From positions 1-64,000 of IMG/VR virus record IMGVR_UViG_3300031111_000012: a stretch of DNA of 64,000 nucleotides; one strand, written 5' to 3'. The notes under the pieces were generated by a model, which saw nothing but the letters and a program-made list of their open reading frames with translations, was not told the origin of the DNA and did no database searches. This DNA comes from a virus. Every line of letters begins with the position of its first letter. Positions within the stretch are counted from its first letter, which is position 1. Positions 1 to 8,438 of this stretch are shown here, one piece after another. The position numbers and the translations under genes were made by a program.

Positions 1-83
1 GCCTTCGCATTAGCGAGGCACGTTACGCTGTCCTGACCTCCAGACAGCACTACCAGGGCAGTATCCTCTTTCAATTCGATCAT
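1..83 (-). CDS. queC: QueC, 7-cyano-7-deazaguanine (preQ0) synthase, N-terminal fragment
   Basis: Only the first 27 codons are inside the window; the gene continues beyond base 1. The visible peptide contains VVLSGGQDSVTCLA, the ATP-pyrophosphatase P-loop (SGGxDS) that opens QueC proteins. QueC converts 7-carboxy-7-deazaguanine to preQ0 using ATP and ammonia. The ATG at 83 follows AAGGAG at good spacing. It lies downstream of folE, a QueD-like gene and an ArcS-like gene in the same direction, so it completes the preQ0 route. Whether it carries an extra N-terminal amidotransferase domain (Gat-QueC) can be excluded at the N-terminus from this start, but the C-terminus is not visible. Confidence 0.85.
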   Translation of the reverse strand, partial: MIELKEDTALVVLSGGQDSVTCLANAK

Positions 84-125
84 ATCAATTCTCCTTCTTA
101 GAGAGTAGGGGGGGGGTTAGTAACC

Positions 126-1022
126 TTAGTTGATCAATTGCTCGATACGTTTAAGGTTCTCAGGTGAGCTGAGGTTCTCATAATCGTCCCTTTCAATTGT
201 AGGGAACACAAAACGAATGGGCGTAGTAAGTTTGTAGGCCCTCCAGGCAAGAGCGATTGCCTCCGCATAAAACTCACTAGCGCAAACAACCTTAAGGTGC
301 GGGTTGGTAAGAAAGTAAGCTCCCACCTCCTTAAAAACCCTCCAGTGCATCGGTATTCCTGCATCGTATTCAGGAGCTTCGGAGTACAGGAACTCAGGTA
401 CAAGGCCAAGCACCCCGCTAACTACACAGACATACCAGGAGTCATCCGGAAGCATCTGTGCCAGCAGGGCCTGCTCCTCATTGGGGTAAGGTTTATCTGC
501 TGAGCAGGGAACAAGCAGCACCTTATTCTTCCCTCTTGGTACCTCAAACGTGTAAAGAGTCCTCAGGTAACTCAACACCTCAGGTCGGTATTGGGATGCG
601 TTGGTTGTTATCACCAAACCATGAGGCTCCTTTATGCTTGTCTCCTGAACTGCGCATAGCTCAAGCCTGCGCCTTTCAGGCACCCAAACGTTATCAATGC
701 GCCACAGTGCGTCGGAGCACTCAGGCCGCACTGTACTCAGAACCTCGATATCGGCTCTGGTAAGGTAAGTTATCTTGCCTCGACCTTCGATAGCTCCCTT
801 TACCAGGGGGCAGCTGGCAAACTTACTTGTAAGCGGCCCCTGAATATCTGCTCTAAGGTAAAACAGCACTGGTGCCCAGCTAGCAGGCACGTTGCACACA
901 ACTACCTTAGAGCCTTTAGGAAGCTTGGAAATATCCTCAAACAACTGCATGTAGTTACCATAGGTATTCCCATAACTCGCACTACCTTGCCCTAAGTATT
1001 CGGAGGCATCAAAGATATGCAT
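126..1022 (-). CDS. ArcS-like DUF5591-domain protein, candidate 7-deazaguanine tailoring enzyme
   Basis: A 298-residue protein. Residues 165-260 resemble the core domain of archaeal archaeosine synthase ArcS: PCSADKPY at 172-179 matches the PC-x3-KPY signature, and SGVLGLVPE at 202-210 with PEYDAGIP at 217-224 matches the following GxVP...YDipV block. The usual Ser and His just after KPY are not visible (PNEEQA follows). ArcS converts preQ0 to archaeosine; archaeal forms also have a degenerate transglycosylase domain, absent here. The first 160 residues match nothing I recognise. The ATG at 1022 follows AAGGAG. Its place between a QueD-like gene and queC argues for a role in modifying preQ0 or preQ0-bearing DNA. 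The family assignment is fairly firm; the reaction is inferred. Confidence 0.6.
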   Translation of the reverse strand: MHIFDASEYLGQGSASYGNTYGNYMQLFEDISKLPKGSKVVVCNVPASWAPVLFYLRADIQGPLTSKFASCPLVKGAIEGRGKITYLTRADIEVLSTVRPECSDALWRIDNVWVPERRRLELCAVQETSIKEPHGLVITTNASQYRPEVLSYLRTLYTFEVPRGKNKVLLVPCSADKPYPNEEQALLAQMLPDDSWYVCVVSGVLGLVPEFLYSEAPEYDAGIPMHWRVFKEVGAYFLTNPHLKVVCASEFYAEAIALAWRAYKLTTPIRFVFPTIERDDYENLSSPENLKRIEQLIN

Positions 1023-1035
1023 TGAGAGGTACTCC

Positions 1036-1509
1036 TTAACGAGGGTGTTTAGTAGTGTGGCTTGCCTTAATGCTCGGGGTTTCCCACACGTTAACAGTTA
1101 CGGAGAAGCTGGGGGCATCAGAGTTTACCAACCCCGCTACCTGGTGACAGAGGTATTCCGCCATCAGCTCCGCAGTCACTCGGTAGTGGTTACCCACGTT
1201 ACCCACCTCGTCGTAGGAAACGAACTCAGGTTTCAAGGTGAGATTTCGGTTGTTCCACTCCACCTCCAGCATATTAACCAGGCTCTCGTCCTCAATGAGG
1301 TACTGGTTATTAAGGTCAGCAAGCTCCGCTTGTGTAGTCAGTGCAACCTCAACCTCGATAATAAAGTTGTGCCCGTGCACTTGGTTAGCCAGGATGTTAT
1401 GCAGAATGTCGAAGTCCCTACTTGCCATAGCCTCCGCATAATCAGTGTAGGTGTCCCTGTTGTTGAAGTGGGAGCACTGCAGCATGTAGGAGCGAAAGTA
1501 ACGTTGCAT
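1036..1509 (-). CDS. QueD/PTPS-fold protein lacking the synthase residues
   Basis: A 157-residue protein of the 6-pyruvoyl-tetrahydropterin synthase/QueD fold. The zinc histidines are kept (H14, then H45 and H47 in VHGHNF) and so is the late Glu (E143 in VNVWET). The catalytic Cys that normally sits four residues before HGH is Ala41, and the Asp-His pair of QueD is not found. It should therefore not make carboxytetrahydropterin. A second, canonical QueD lies at 9797-10324, so this copy probably does another step, perhaps on a 7-deazaguanine. A 7-carboxy-7-deazaguanine decarboxylase (DpdL) has been predicted in phages; whether this is related I cannot tell. AGGAAA precedes the ATG. Confidence 0.65.
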   Translation of the reverse strand: MQRYFRSYMLQCSHFNNRDTYTDYAEAMASRDFDILHNILANQVHGHNFIIEVEVALTTQAELADLNNQYLIEDESLVNMLEVEWNNRNLTLKPEFVSYDEVGNVGNHYRVTAELMAEYLCHQVAGLVNSDAPSFSVTVNVWETPSIKASHTTKHPR

Positions 1510-1534
1510 TATCTTTTCCTATAGGTTTGGGTGA

Positions 1535-2236
1535 TCAGATTTTTATCAGGTCCAGGAATTCCTGCTTAACGTGAGGCTCCCGGAACACCCCACCGAGGTG
1601 GTTTGTAACCATGTCGGAATGCTGCTTCGATACCCCACGGCCGCACATGCAGAGATGCTTGCTGGCAATCACGCAGCCGGCTCCCTCGATGTCTTCATGT
1701 TCCATCAACGCATTAACAACCGCAGTGCCCAGGCGCTCCTGTACTTGCAGGCGGCGTGCGAACACATCAAAGAGGCGCGCCAGCTTGGAAAGCCCGATAA
1801 CCTTGAAACCTGAGCTGCTGATATAGGCAACGTGCGCGGTGCCGAAGAAGGGAAGCATATGGTGCTCACAGGTTGAGTAGAACTCAATCCCTCGACAGAT
1901 AGCCATCGCGTCGTAGCGTTCCCCTTCCTCGAGGTCAAACACCTTGAACACGTCCTGAGGGTCCTGATTGTAACCTGCGAACAGTTCCCCATAGGACTTT
2001 ACGACGCGCTCCGGAGTTTCGATGAGCCCCTGGCGATTGGGGTCCTCGCCGATATACTCGAGGATATCGTGAACACCGGAGAGGGCTGCCAGCCGCTTGC
2101 CTGACTCGGACCCGATCAGGTCATCCAAGGTGTTACACCCGCAGGAGCCGCACTCGCCGCTGCATCCTGTTGCTGCCTTCTTTTCTTCCACCACGGGTAC
2201 GGGTACTTCGCCTTTTTGCGGTTCGTTGCCTGCCAT
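1535..2236 (-). CDS. folE: GTP cyclohydrolase I (FolE)
   Basis: A 233-residue GTP cyclohydrolase I, which turns GTP into dihydroneopterin triphosphate, the first step toward preQ0. The zinc site is complete: STCEHH at 121-126 and HLCMCGRGV at 194-202. Other family blocks (TPERV, GEGERYDAM-like, HLGGVFRE) are present. The N-terminus is unusual: an acidic stretch and then Cys25, Cys29, Cys32 and Cys34 (GCSGECGSCGC), which the standard enzyme lacks and which could bind another metal. The ATG has a strong AAGGAG. The first 104 bases overlap the primase 3' end in another frame. It is followed by the QueD-like, ArcS-like and queC genes. Confidence 0.95.
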   Translation of the reverse strand: MAGNEPQKGEVPVPVVEEKKAATGCSGECGSCGCNTLDDLIGSESGKRLAALSGVHDILEYIGEDPNRQGLIETPERVVKSYGELFAGYNQDPQDVFKVFDLEEGERYDAMAICRGIEFYSTCEHHMLPFFGTAHVAYISSSGFKVIGLSKLARLFDVFARRLQVQERLGTAVVNALMEHEDIEGAGCVIASKHLCMCGRGVSKQHSDMVTNHLGGVFREPHVKQEFLDLIKI

Positions 2237-3248
2237 CTTTAACGCTCCTTAGCTCTTGCTTACAAAATGATATTACTTGGGATTTTGATAACTCACCTGG
2301 GTCCTCTACGCCCTTAGGCAATGCGCTGATGCCTATATTTGGCAGGATAGATAAGTCATCGAGAATGTCCTGCTGCTGAGCAATATAACCTTCGTCAACA
2401 ACAATACGGACAGCCTCAAAACTTTTAGATAAATTCAGAAGCAGCAACACTTGTGCCTCAGACACTGAAACCGTGGATAAACCCACGGACCTACAACCTA
2501 AATGCCTTCCGTAGAAGTCCAACTTAAGTACATCGATAGGCCCCTCTACAACAAACAGGACCTTACCACCAGCTTGCGCTAGGTTTAAATTGAAAAGCGT
2601 ATGCTTACTATGGATATACGCTTCATTCTTATTAACTTCCTTGTACCTAAGACCTGAGCTTTTATACAACGACCTACCACTAAAGGTTACCAGCTCGTGA
2701 TCGAGGTTGTAGTAGGGAAGGATCAGTCTTCTTTTAAACTTACCTAGCATTGCATACCTAAGTTTATAGGTACGAATGACGGAATCCACATCTTGTGGTT
2801 CAAACCCTCGGGATACCAGGTAATCTTTAAACTTCGTTTCGGCAGTGTACTTACCATTGAATTCCCGGACACCTTTAGCAAAACCGAAGTTATTCTCGGG
2901 AACCTCGGAACGCTGCTCCTTATTTTTGAAATAGGAGCCCTCTGCTAATAGATGAAGTAAATCCTCATCAATGTCCCCACCTTCCTTACCAACTATCCTT
3001 AGGGCTTCTTCGTGGGAGCAATGGATAAGCGCTTTTATTAACCTTACGGGACTTTTGCCCCTATGATTTTTATCCCGCCAACAGGCCCACATTGACGACT
3101 GAGGCTCGATGCCCATATGGTGGGAAGGATCATTGGGTCCACAAAACGGACACTTTATATTTACGTTTCCTCTAGCAACATTAGGACCTGAGTCCACGTA
3201 TTCGATATTATGCTTATCCAAAAATGAAATAATGTCAAACTTAGCCAT
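2133..3248 (-). CDS. DNA primase (CHC2-like zinc finger plus Toprim)
   Basis: A 371-residue phage primase. An N-terminal zinc-binding element is seen (C33, C36, paired His near 43-44, C56), followed by a Toprim domain with FVVEGPIDV at 232-240 and an acidic VVDEG near 288. It would make RNA primers for the DnaB-type helicase and the polymerase. I chose the ATG at 3248, which overlaps the stop of the upstream helicase gene; a TTG nine bases earlier is possible. The last ~34 residues are Arg/Lys-rich, contain RSTR and end in RRVRLLRV, and are encoded inside the start of folE in a different frame. Confidence 0.88.
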   Translation of the reverse strand: MAKFDIISFLDKHNIEYVDSGPNVARGNVNIKCPFCGPNDPSHHMGIEPQSSMWACWRDKNHRGKSPVRLIKALIHCSHEEALRIVGKEGGDIDEDLLHLLAEGSYFKNKEQRSEVPENNFGFAKGVREFNGKYTAETKFKDYLVSRGFEPQDVDSVIRTYKLRYAMLGKFKRRLILPYYNLDHELVTFSGRSLYKSSGLRYKEVNKNEAYIHSKHTLFNLNLAQAGGKVLFVVEGPIDVLKLDFYGRHLGCRSVGLSTVSVSEAQVLLLLNLSKSFEAVRIVVDEGYIAQQQDILDDLSILPNIGISALPKGVEDPGELSKSQVISFCKQELRSVKDGRQRTAKRRSTRTRGGRKEGSNRMQRRVRLLRV

Positions 3249-3249
3249 T

Positions 3250-4866
3250 TTACCCAACCAAAAGAGGTACTCGAGTATTGAGAGTTTCAGTGCCCGTTAT
3301 AATTGAGCTAAACAGATCCTCGCCCTCTTTGAGGTAGTCGAGGATCTTTATCTCAACACTGTTGCCCGTAACAAAATCTACAATGAAAACCCTATCCGCC
3401 TTTTGCCCTGGGCGCTGTACCCTCTTAACACACTGCTTTCTATAGATTGGGGATACCGGGCTTTCATAAAAACCTAGGTACTTAGCCATCTGGAAGTTAC
3501 CACCAACCCCCGCGGACTTCCAATGGGAAAGCAGGACACGTATTTTGGGGTCCTTCTTAAACTTGCGCACTGCCTCGATCTTTTGAGACTTACCTCCCTT
3601 CTTATCTACAACGCTGAAAGTTATTTTTTCTTTGGTAAGCCGCTCGCGCAGCATGTTGCGGGATTCGTCAAGCTCAAAAAATACCAGCATCTTTTCATCT
3701 TCTGGTAGCTCGTGAAGGAATTCAACCAGAGCATCTAACTTAGGTACGCTAGAAAACCTTATGGCAGACCTACCTGTAGGCGTCTTAGCGTAAAGAAACC
3801 CGGAGCATACCTGGCGCAGCTTGATAAAGCTTGCCTCTACCTCAGTATCCTCTAGGGACTTACCTCGTGCAATCTCCTGTAGAGTTTTATTTGCAGGTTT
3901 GTAGTAGCTATACGCTTCCTTAGTGAAAGGCACCACGATGCGCTTTTCTACTATTGGCGGTAGGTCTGAACACTCCCAATCCTCGTATCTGAGGCTACGG
4001 TTGCCCAAAATCCTGAATAGGTCATCCTCCATCCGCCGATCAAACTTATAATCGTTCCACCCACCCCACGCTACTTTCTTATTGAAAAACACATTCCGAA
4101 ACATGGAGTAAGAACCCAAGGTATCCCCATGGTCAACGAAGTGGAACTGGGACCATAGATCAGCAGGGTTCCTACCAAATGGGGTACCCGTACCGCCGTA
4201 CCTTACTTTTATCTTGGAGGATAGCGCCATGCATGACTGGTAATGAAGGCTTTCCCAATTCCTAATCTCGTGGGTTTCATCAGCAAGTAAACAATCAACG
4301 TACTGCAACATGGTACCTGCAAGCTTCGACGATACCTGCATCCTGTTTTTCTGTGACTTGTGATCGGTTACGAGATTGCAGAGCATGTGCATAAGGCCCG
4401 GATAGGTAACACCAACGATGCACTGCTCCGGGGAACTATCAAGCAGATCCCACTTCTGCTCAGTTGAACCCACAAGAGGAATAAAGGGATAATGGCTATG
4501 AACCCTTGCATCATCTTCCCAACCTTCTAGGTTTATATCACTAGGTACTATGGCTAGGGCTCTTCGGGAACAATCCTCAGTAACAAGGTTGAAGTGATAC
4601 CAATCAAGATAGATTTTGGTTTTACCGGTACCCATATCGAGGGACATAAAAAAGTTGCCCTCGAGGGCGCCAGCCACAAAAGTAGCTAGTTGGTGCAACC
4701 AGGGTTTTGTTTTCCAGTCAATAGCTTCTTTGCCAAAACCTTGATCTGTAATCACGTCCCTAAGCGTGCGCATAAGCGCGGGCCTACGCCACGTCTTGAG
4801 GGTGCGCCAATCCTTAAGCTCCCTTTCATCCAAGTAATAACGAATACCAGCGGCAGAGACTCCCAT
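3250..4866 (-). CDS. SNF2-family DNA helicase/translocase
   Basis: A 538-residue superfamily 2 ATPase. Motif I is MGTGKT at 78-83, motif II is DETH at 196-199, and the C-terminal half has the SNF2-type block with SHWKSAGVGGNFQ and QCVKRVQRPGQKA (motifs V and VI). It is likely to move along double-stranded DNA, in replication start, recombination or roadblock removal. It follows the DnaB-type helicase gene with a one-base TAATG junction and precedes the primase gene, so the three are translationally coupled. The exact role is inferred from this position only. Confidence 0.85.
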   Translation of the reverse strand: MGVSAAGIRYYLDERELKDWRTLKTWRRPALMRTLRDVITDQGFGKEAIDWKTKPWLHQLATFVAGALEGNFFMSLDMGTGKTKIYLDWYHFNLVTEDCSRRALAIVPSDINLEGWEDDARVHSHYPFIPLVGSTEQKWDLLDSSPEQCIVGVTYPGLMHMLCNLVTDHKSQKNRMQVSSKLAGTMLQYVDCLLADETHEIRNWESLHYQSCMALSSKIKVRYGGTGTPFGRNPADLWSQFHFVDHGDTLGSYSMFRNVFFNKKVAWGGWNDYKFDRRMEDDLFRILGNRSLRYEDWECSDLPPIVEKRIVVPFTKEAYSYYKPANKTLQEIARGKSLEDTEVEASFIKLRQVCSGFLYAKTPTGRSAIRFSSVPKLDALVEFLHELPEDEKMLVFFELDESRNMLRERLTKEKITFSVVDKKGGKSQKIEAVRKFKKDPKIRVLLSHWKSAGVGGNFQMAKYLGFYESPVSPIYRKQCVKRVQRPGQKADRVFIVDFVTGNSVEIKILDYLKEGEDLFSSIITGTETLNTRVPLLVG

Positions 4867-6278
4867 TAGCTGCCCTCCGAGGATTCAGTGCTATCCCCTA
4901 GGGCTGCCCAGTACTTAGAGGTCATCAAGCGGGAGCCCACACAAAACTGACCCATCTGATAGGCCTGGCTGATCATAAGCGTATTACCTACTTCATCGTT
5001 ACGGTGCTTAGCGATGAATAACCTAGCGATGCCCATCCTACGCTCCGCAGCTGTTTGGTTATAACTGAGGATCATGTCCGAGGTCGCTGCTTTCGAGTAA
5101 TCCTCCCCCAGGTGCTGCAACGTGATTACTTTGGCTACCTCCCCTGATCTGTTTGACTGAGATGCGGTAACCATTGAGGTGTCCCGCTCTACACCCAGCC
5201 CCCGTAGGTCCTTGTATATCTGACCTATATCCGTACGCAGCCTAGAGGAGTCCACCTTCATGAGATCCGCATAGTCTACCAAAATTATGTCGGGAACGAA
5301 GCCCTCGGAGCGCTCGAGGCGATCGATGTAGGCATGCAGCCCTGATATGGTTAACTGACCTGTAGGAAACTGCTTAATAACAAGCTGGAACCTACCATGG
5401 ATGCTATTTACTTTTTCTGCAAGTAACTTATTGATCCCTGGGTCCGCCAATGAAGGGCGCACTAAGTCCACTTCACCGAAGCCTGCAAAGGCCCCGTCAA
5501 GCTCCTCAAGCAGCGTATACCTAACATCTGGGTCACGCTTGGCAATTGAAAAAAGCGCTTGGGTATATCGTTGGGCACAACGTTGCTCCGACATCTCAAG
5601 CGTTACATGCAAAACTCGCTTGCGATTAAGTAATGCGTACTTGCCGATATGAATAAGTGCCCAAGACTTGCCGCGGTTAGGTGGTGCTAGGATCGTTAGC
5701 AACTCCTTCCTAACTGGCCCGAACTCTATCTTCTTGAGGTAGTCAATACCCATAGGAATAACATCTATAGGTTTGGTAGTTGCTGTTACGAACTGCCCTG
5801 GATTTCTATGCAGCATCAAACCAGGGGTAAACGCTGCGAGGTCCTTTGTTCTAAGGACCTCCGTTAATGCATTCTCCGCCTCATCCGCAGCACCTTCCTG
5901 CAGGTCCCTTGCTGCATCAGTAATGGCCCGCTTTAACCTCTGCTCCCTTACAAAGCCACGAAGCCTTGAGAGCACGAACTCAATGTTTATCGTGTCCCTG
6001 AGGAAGTACAGGTTGTCAATTACCTGCCCGTAGAGTTCCGACTTCTTCTCATCCCTACCCTCTAGCACATCCGCAAAGAGATCAGGCAAGTGCTCCTTGG
6101 GAGTCTCCCGGTATTGGTCGTAGTAGCTGATGCACTTGTCCGCAACTTCCCTATAGATTTCGGAACTGAAAAGATCCGCATCTACTGACTCAACGATTAT
6201 TGAGGCAGCGCTGTCGTGGAATGCCAAGCACGCAAGTAGGTTTTCCTGGTGCGCGCTTGAAAGCCTATCGTTTTTCAT
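4866..6278 (-). CDS. dnaB: DnaB-like replicative helicase
   Basis: A 470-residue DnaB-family protein. An N-terminal helical domain (about 1-110) is followed by a RecA-type motor with Walker A APPNRGKS at 198-205, Walker B IILVDYAD, and the H3 element VTASQSNRSG. It unwinds the replication fork in the 5'-3' direction and works with the primase two genes downstream. It lies between the 5'-3' exonuclease gene and the SNF2-type helicase gene. Its length is usual for DnaB. Confidence 0.92.
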   Translation of the reverse strand: MKNDRLSSAHQENLLACLAFHDSAASIIVESVDADLFSSEIYREVADKCISYYDQYRETPKEHLPDLFADVLEGRDEKKSELYGQVIDNLYFLRDTINIEFVLSRLRGFVREQRLKRAITDAARDLQEGAADEAENALTEVLRTKDLAAFTPGLMLHRNPGQFVTATTKPIDVIPMGIDYLKKIEFGPVRKELLTILAPPNRGKSWALIHIGKYALLNRKRVLHVTLEMSEQRCAQRYTQALFSIAKRDPDVRYTLLEELDGAFAGFGEVDLVRPSLADPGINKLLAEKVNSIHGRFQLVIKQFPTGQLTISGLHAYIDRLERSEGFVPDIILVDYADLMKVDSSRLRTDIGQIYKDLRGLGVERDTSMVTASQSNRSGEVAKVITLQHLGEDYSKAATSDMILSYNQTAAERRMGIARLFIAKHRNDEVGNTLMISQAYQMGQFCVGSRLMTSKYWAALGDSTESSEGS

Positions 6279-6282
6279 ACTG

Positions 6283-7170
6283 TCAGTGACTCCGCATGAT
6301 ACCTATTGCAGCCTCAAGCATTGGGTTAAGCTCGATGCCAAACTTATTTAGAAATACGCCTACCTTTCTAGTTAATACGCCGCGCTTAGGCAGCTCAGGT
6401 ATCCTTAACTTATCGGTACCAGCTATGAAGTGCACAGGGGGTGGGAGTGCAGCTAAGGGCAGGTTGAATTCAACCAGGTCCCAGTTATCAAGTATCTTCT
6501 GTCCGCGCTTTGACTTGAGGCATGCAGCGGTATCAGTTATGTACTGAATTGCAGTCTTCTCCCCTACCCCATCGATACCCTTTAACCCGTTGTGCCCTCC
6601 TGTTATTGCTTGAACAAGAGGCCATTGACTTGGGTCAAGGTCCTGGTAATCTCTTTTGAAGGTGGCAATGGTATAGGGCTTTCTCGTACCCCTGGGACCT
6701 CCTCCTTTCATCATGTACACCTTGTCGTTAAGCAGAGAGTACAAGTCAGAATCGTTAGCTCCTATTGCAACCTCCTCAAACTCGTGCTGGTGATTGAGCG
6801 CTAGTAGTGCCGCAATGTCGTCAGCCTCAAGTCCCGGGATGCCAAGGTAGCGAATACCTGCAATATCCATAAACTCAGCGCCGGCCTTTTTACCGATGGC
6901 GATTGAGGCCCCCAACCACTCATCCATAGGCTCCTTTGATCGTGATTCCTTGTACTGTGGATATACCAAGGACCGTGCATAGGGTTTGGTATCCAAGCAG
7001 ACAACAGTGACTCGCGGCTTAACTTGCACCACGAGGTTTGCAAGCTGCATAAGGAACCCGTACAGGGCTCCCGTGGGTTTGTTGTTATGAGATAGCAGCT
7101 TGTTAACGTGGGCAGCTTTGTGCAGTAAGCTGCTGAAGTCAACCAGCAATAGGGTCCTGTTGGTAATCAT
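6283..7170 (-). CDS. 5'-3' exonuclease / flap endonuclease
   Basis: A 295-residue member of the PolA-N/FEN family. Acidic metal ligands occur in LLLVDFSSLLHKA (N-terminus), CLDTKPYARS, PGLEADDIAA and GANDSDLYSL, and a helix-hairpin-helix follows (HNGLKGIDGVGEKTA). It would remove RNA primers and flaps. The family A polymerase of this phage (60620-63262) carries a UDG domain instead of this nuclease, so this separate gene supplies the missing activity. The start overlaps the end of queE by four bases. Confidence 0.9.
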   Translation of the reverse strand: MITNRTLLLVDFSSLLHKAAHVNKLLSHNNKPTGALYGFLMQLANLVVQVKPRVTVVCLDTKPYARSLVYPQYKESRSKEPMDEWLGASIAIGKKAGAEFMDIAGIRYLGIPGLEADDIAALLALNHQHEFEEVAIGANDSDLYSLLNDKVYMMKGGGPRGTRKPYTIATFKRDYQDLDPSQWPLVQAITGGHNGLKGIDGVGEKTAIQYITDTAACLKSKRGQKILDNWDLVEFNLPLAALPPPVHFIAGTDKLRIPELPKRGVLTRKVGVFLNKFGIELNPMLEAAIGIMRSH

Positions 7171-8033
7171 TGCGGACCCTCGTTGTAGGGAACCTCCTTG
7201 GTAAAGTCAAAGCCCCTGTCCTCTTCATCACGGAACCTTACTGAGGGCGCCTTCTCTGAGGATTCCTCAAAGATATACTTATGCGCCTGAATGTTTACCC
7301 CGATTCCGAGCGAGGTAAGTCCCCATCCTCCCCTGCAGGACTTCAAGTAGTGAAAAATGGCAGCAGGAGTAAGCTCTCCCCCATGCACCGGGGAAACAAA
7401 GCAACGCACCCCAGGGTTGTGGTACACGTTACGAATAACGTTAACAACGGAGATCGCATCCTCAAGCTCCTCTTGTGAGGCTACTACAAACTTGATTGCA
7501 TCCCGATCGTCGGTATCTACGAGTATGCTTTTACTTACCTGGCCCTGCAGCACCCCGGAAGAGGGCATCTTGTAATCAGCAATGATCGACAACGGGAACC
7601 GCATTGAGTTGCGGTAAGCGATCAAAGGACCCACGTCATGGGTACCAGAGGTCTCAATGCTTACAGGAGCCTCAAGGTAGTTCCACAGTGAATTAACCAA
7701 GCGGTTAAACACAAGGCCACTTTGGTGCAGCGGCTCCCCTCCAGTTACAGTGGCCTTCACATTACCCCTAACCGCATGCGGAGGTACGAGCTGGTGTACC
7801 ATCCCCATTATCTGCTCAACTGTGAGGTCCCGACCGCGGTTAAAGGACCAGCTGTATCCGGTATCGCACCAGGGGCAATGAACCCCGCACCCACCCAAGC
7901 GGATAAATACAGAAGGCTGCCCTTGACAAAAAGGCGGAGCTGTAACTTCCCCATCAATCGTGAGGAAGATAGAAAGTACCCGCAATTTATTTTCGGAGAG
8001 GCCCGGAAATTTAGTTCTGTCTATATCGTGCAT
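7167..8033 (-). CDS. queE: QueE, 7-carboxy-7-deazaguanine synthase (radical SAM)
   Basis: A 288-residue radical SAM enzyme. CGVHCPWCDT gives the CxxxCxxC ligand set for the 4Fe-4S cluster, with the CDT typical of QueE, and TVTGGEP is the SAM-binding GGE motif. It converts 6-carboxytetrahydropterin into 7-carboxy-7-deazaguanine, between QueD and QueC. The ATG at 8033 is preceded by AGAGGAAA. It is first in a long operon that continues through replication genes to folE and queC, and is preceded by a hairpin-rich leader and a strong terminator. Confidence 0.92.
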   Translation of the reverse strand: MHDIDRTKFPGLSENKLRVLSIFLTIDGEVTAPPFCQGQPSVFIRLGGCGVHCPWCDTGYSWSFNRGRDLTVEQIMGMVHQLVPPHAVRGNVKATVTGGEPLHQSGLVFNRLVNSLWNYLEAPVSIETSGTHDVGPLIAYRNSMRFPLSIIADYKMPSSGVLQGQVSKSILVDTDDRDAIKFVVASQEELEDAISVVNVIRNVYHNPGVRCFVSPVHGGELTPAAIFHYLKSCRGGWGLTSLGIGVNIQAHKYIFEESSEKAPSVRFRDEEDRGFDFTKEVPYNEGPQ

Positions 8034-8438
8034 TTTACATTTCCTCTAGGTTGATCAATTTACATTCCGACGTGTTTGGGATAATGATAAGCATTCTCCT
8101 TCCTAAAGCTGCCCTGGGAAGCCCTGAGCGGTCCCAGGAGCCCTTAGGAAGAAGGTTGTTGCTAGCGTATTTCCTTCCTGGAAACTGCTGCCAGGAGCGC
8201 GAGGAGAAAGCCCTATGCACAATCCCAGCTTAAAGCCCTGCCCAGCTAGCGCCTGAGCCCGCAGGAGCCCGAATCTGGCTAGTGCTGTGCGCTGGCAGCT
8301 TGAGCGCCTAACAGCAGCGGAGGAAGCAGGGGAATAATAACTTGGGAACGCAAAAAGAGGCCCCCTACCCGAACCTGTAAATAGGTAGGTAGGGGGCCTC
8401 TAGGTTTCTCACATCAAACCCTTACGGGTTATCAATGA
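8034..8438 (-). other. Gene-free leader before queE, hairpin-rich
   Basis: No gene with a credible start is seen here. From 8352 to 8400 lies the terminator listed separately. From about 8340 to 8040 the minus strand can fold into several local hairpins, for example CTGGGA/TCCCAG, TCCTGG/CCAGGA and GCGCT/AGCGC. The pentamer GGGCT recurs six times within about 250 bases, usually as GGGCTYC. I could not identify a convincing -35/-10 pair. It may be a structured 5' leader of the queE operon or an independent small RNA. Confidence 0.45.
8352..8400 (-). terminator. Strong intrinsic terminator after the charged protein gene
   Basis: A perfect 13-bp stem (GAGGCCCCCTACC with its complement, 8357-8369 and 8388-8400) is followed on the minus strand by five Ts (8352-8356). 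It ends the transcript of the gene at 8439-9665. Confidence 0.93.
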
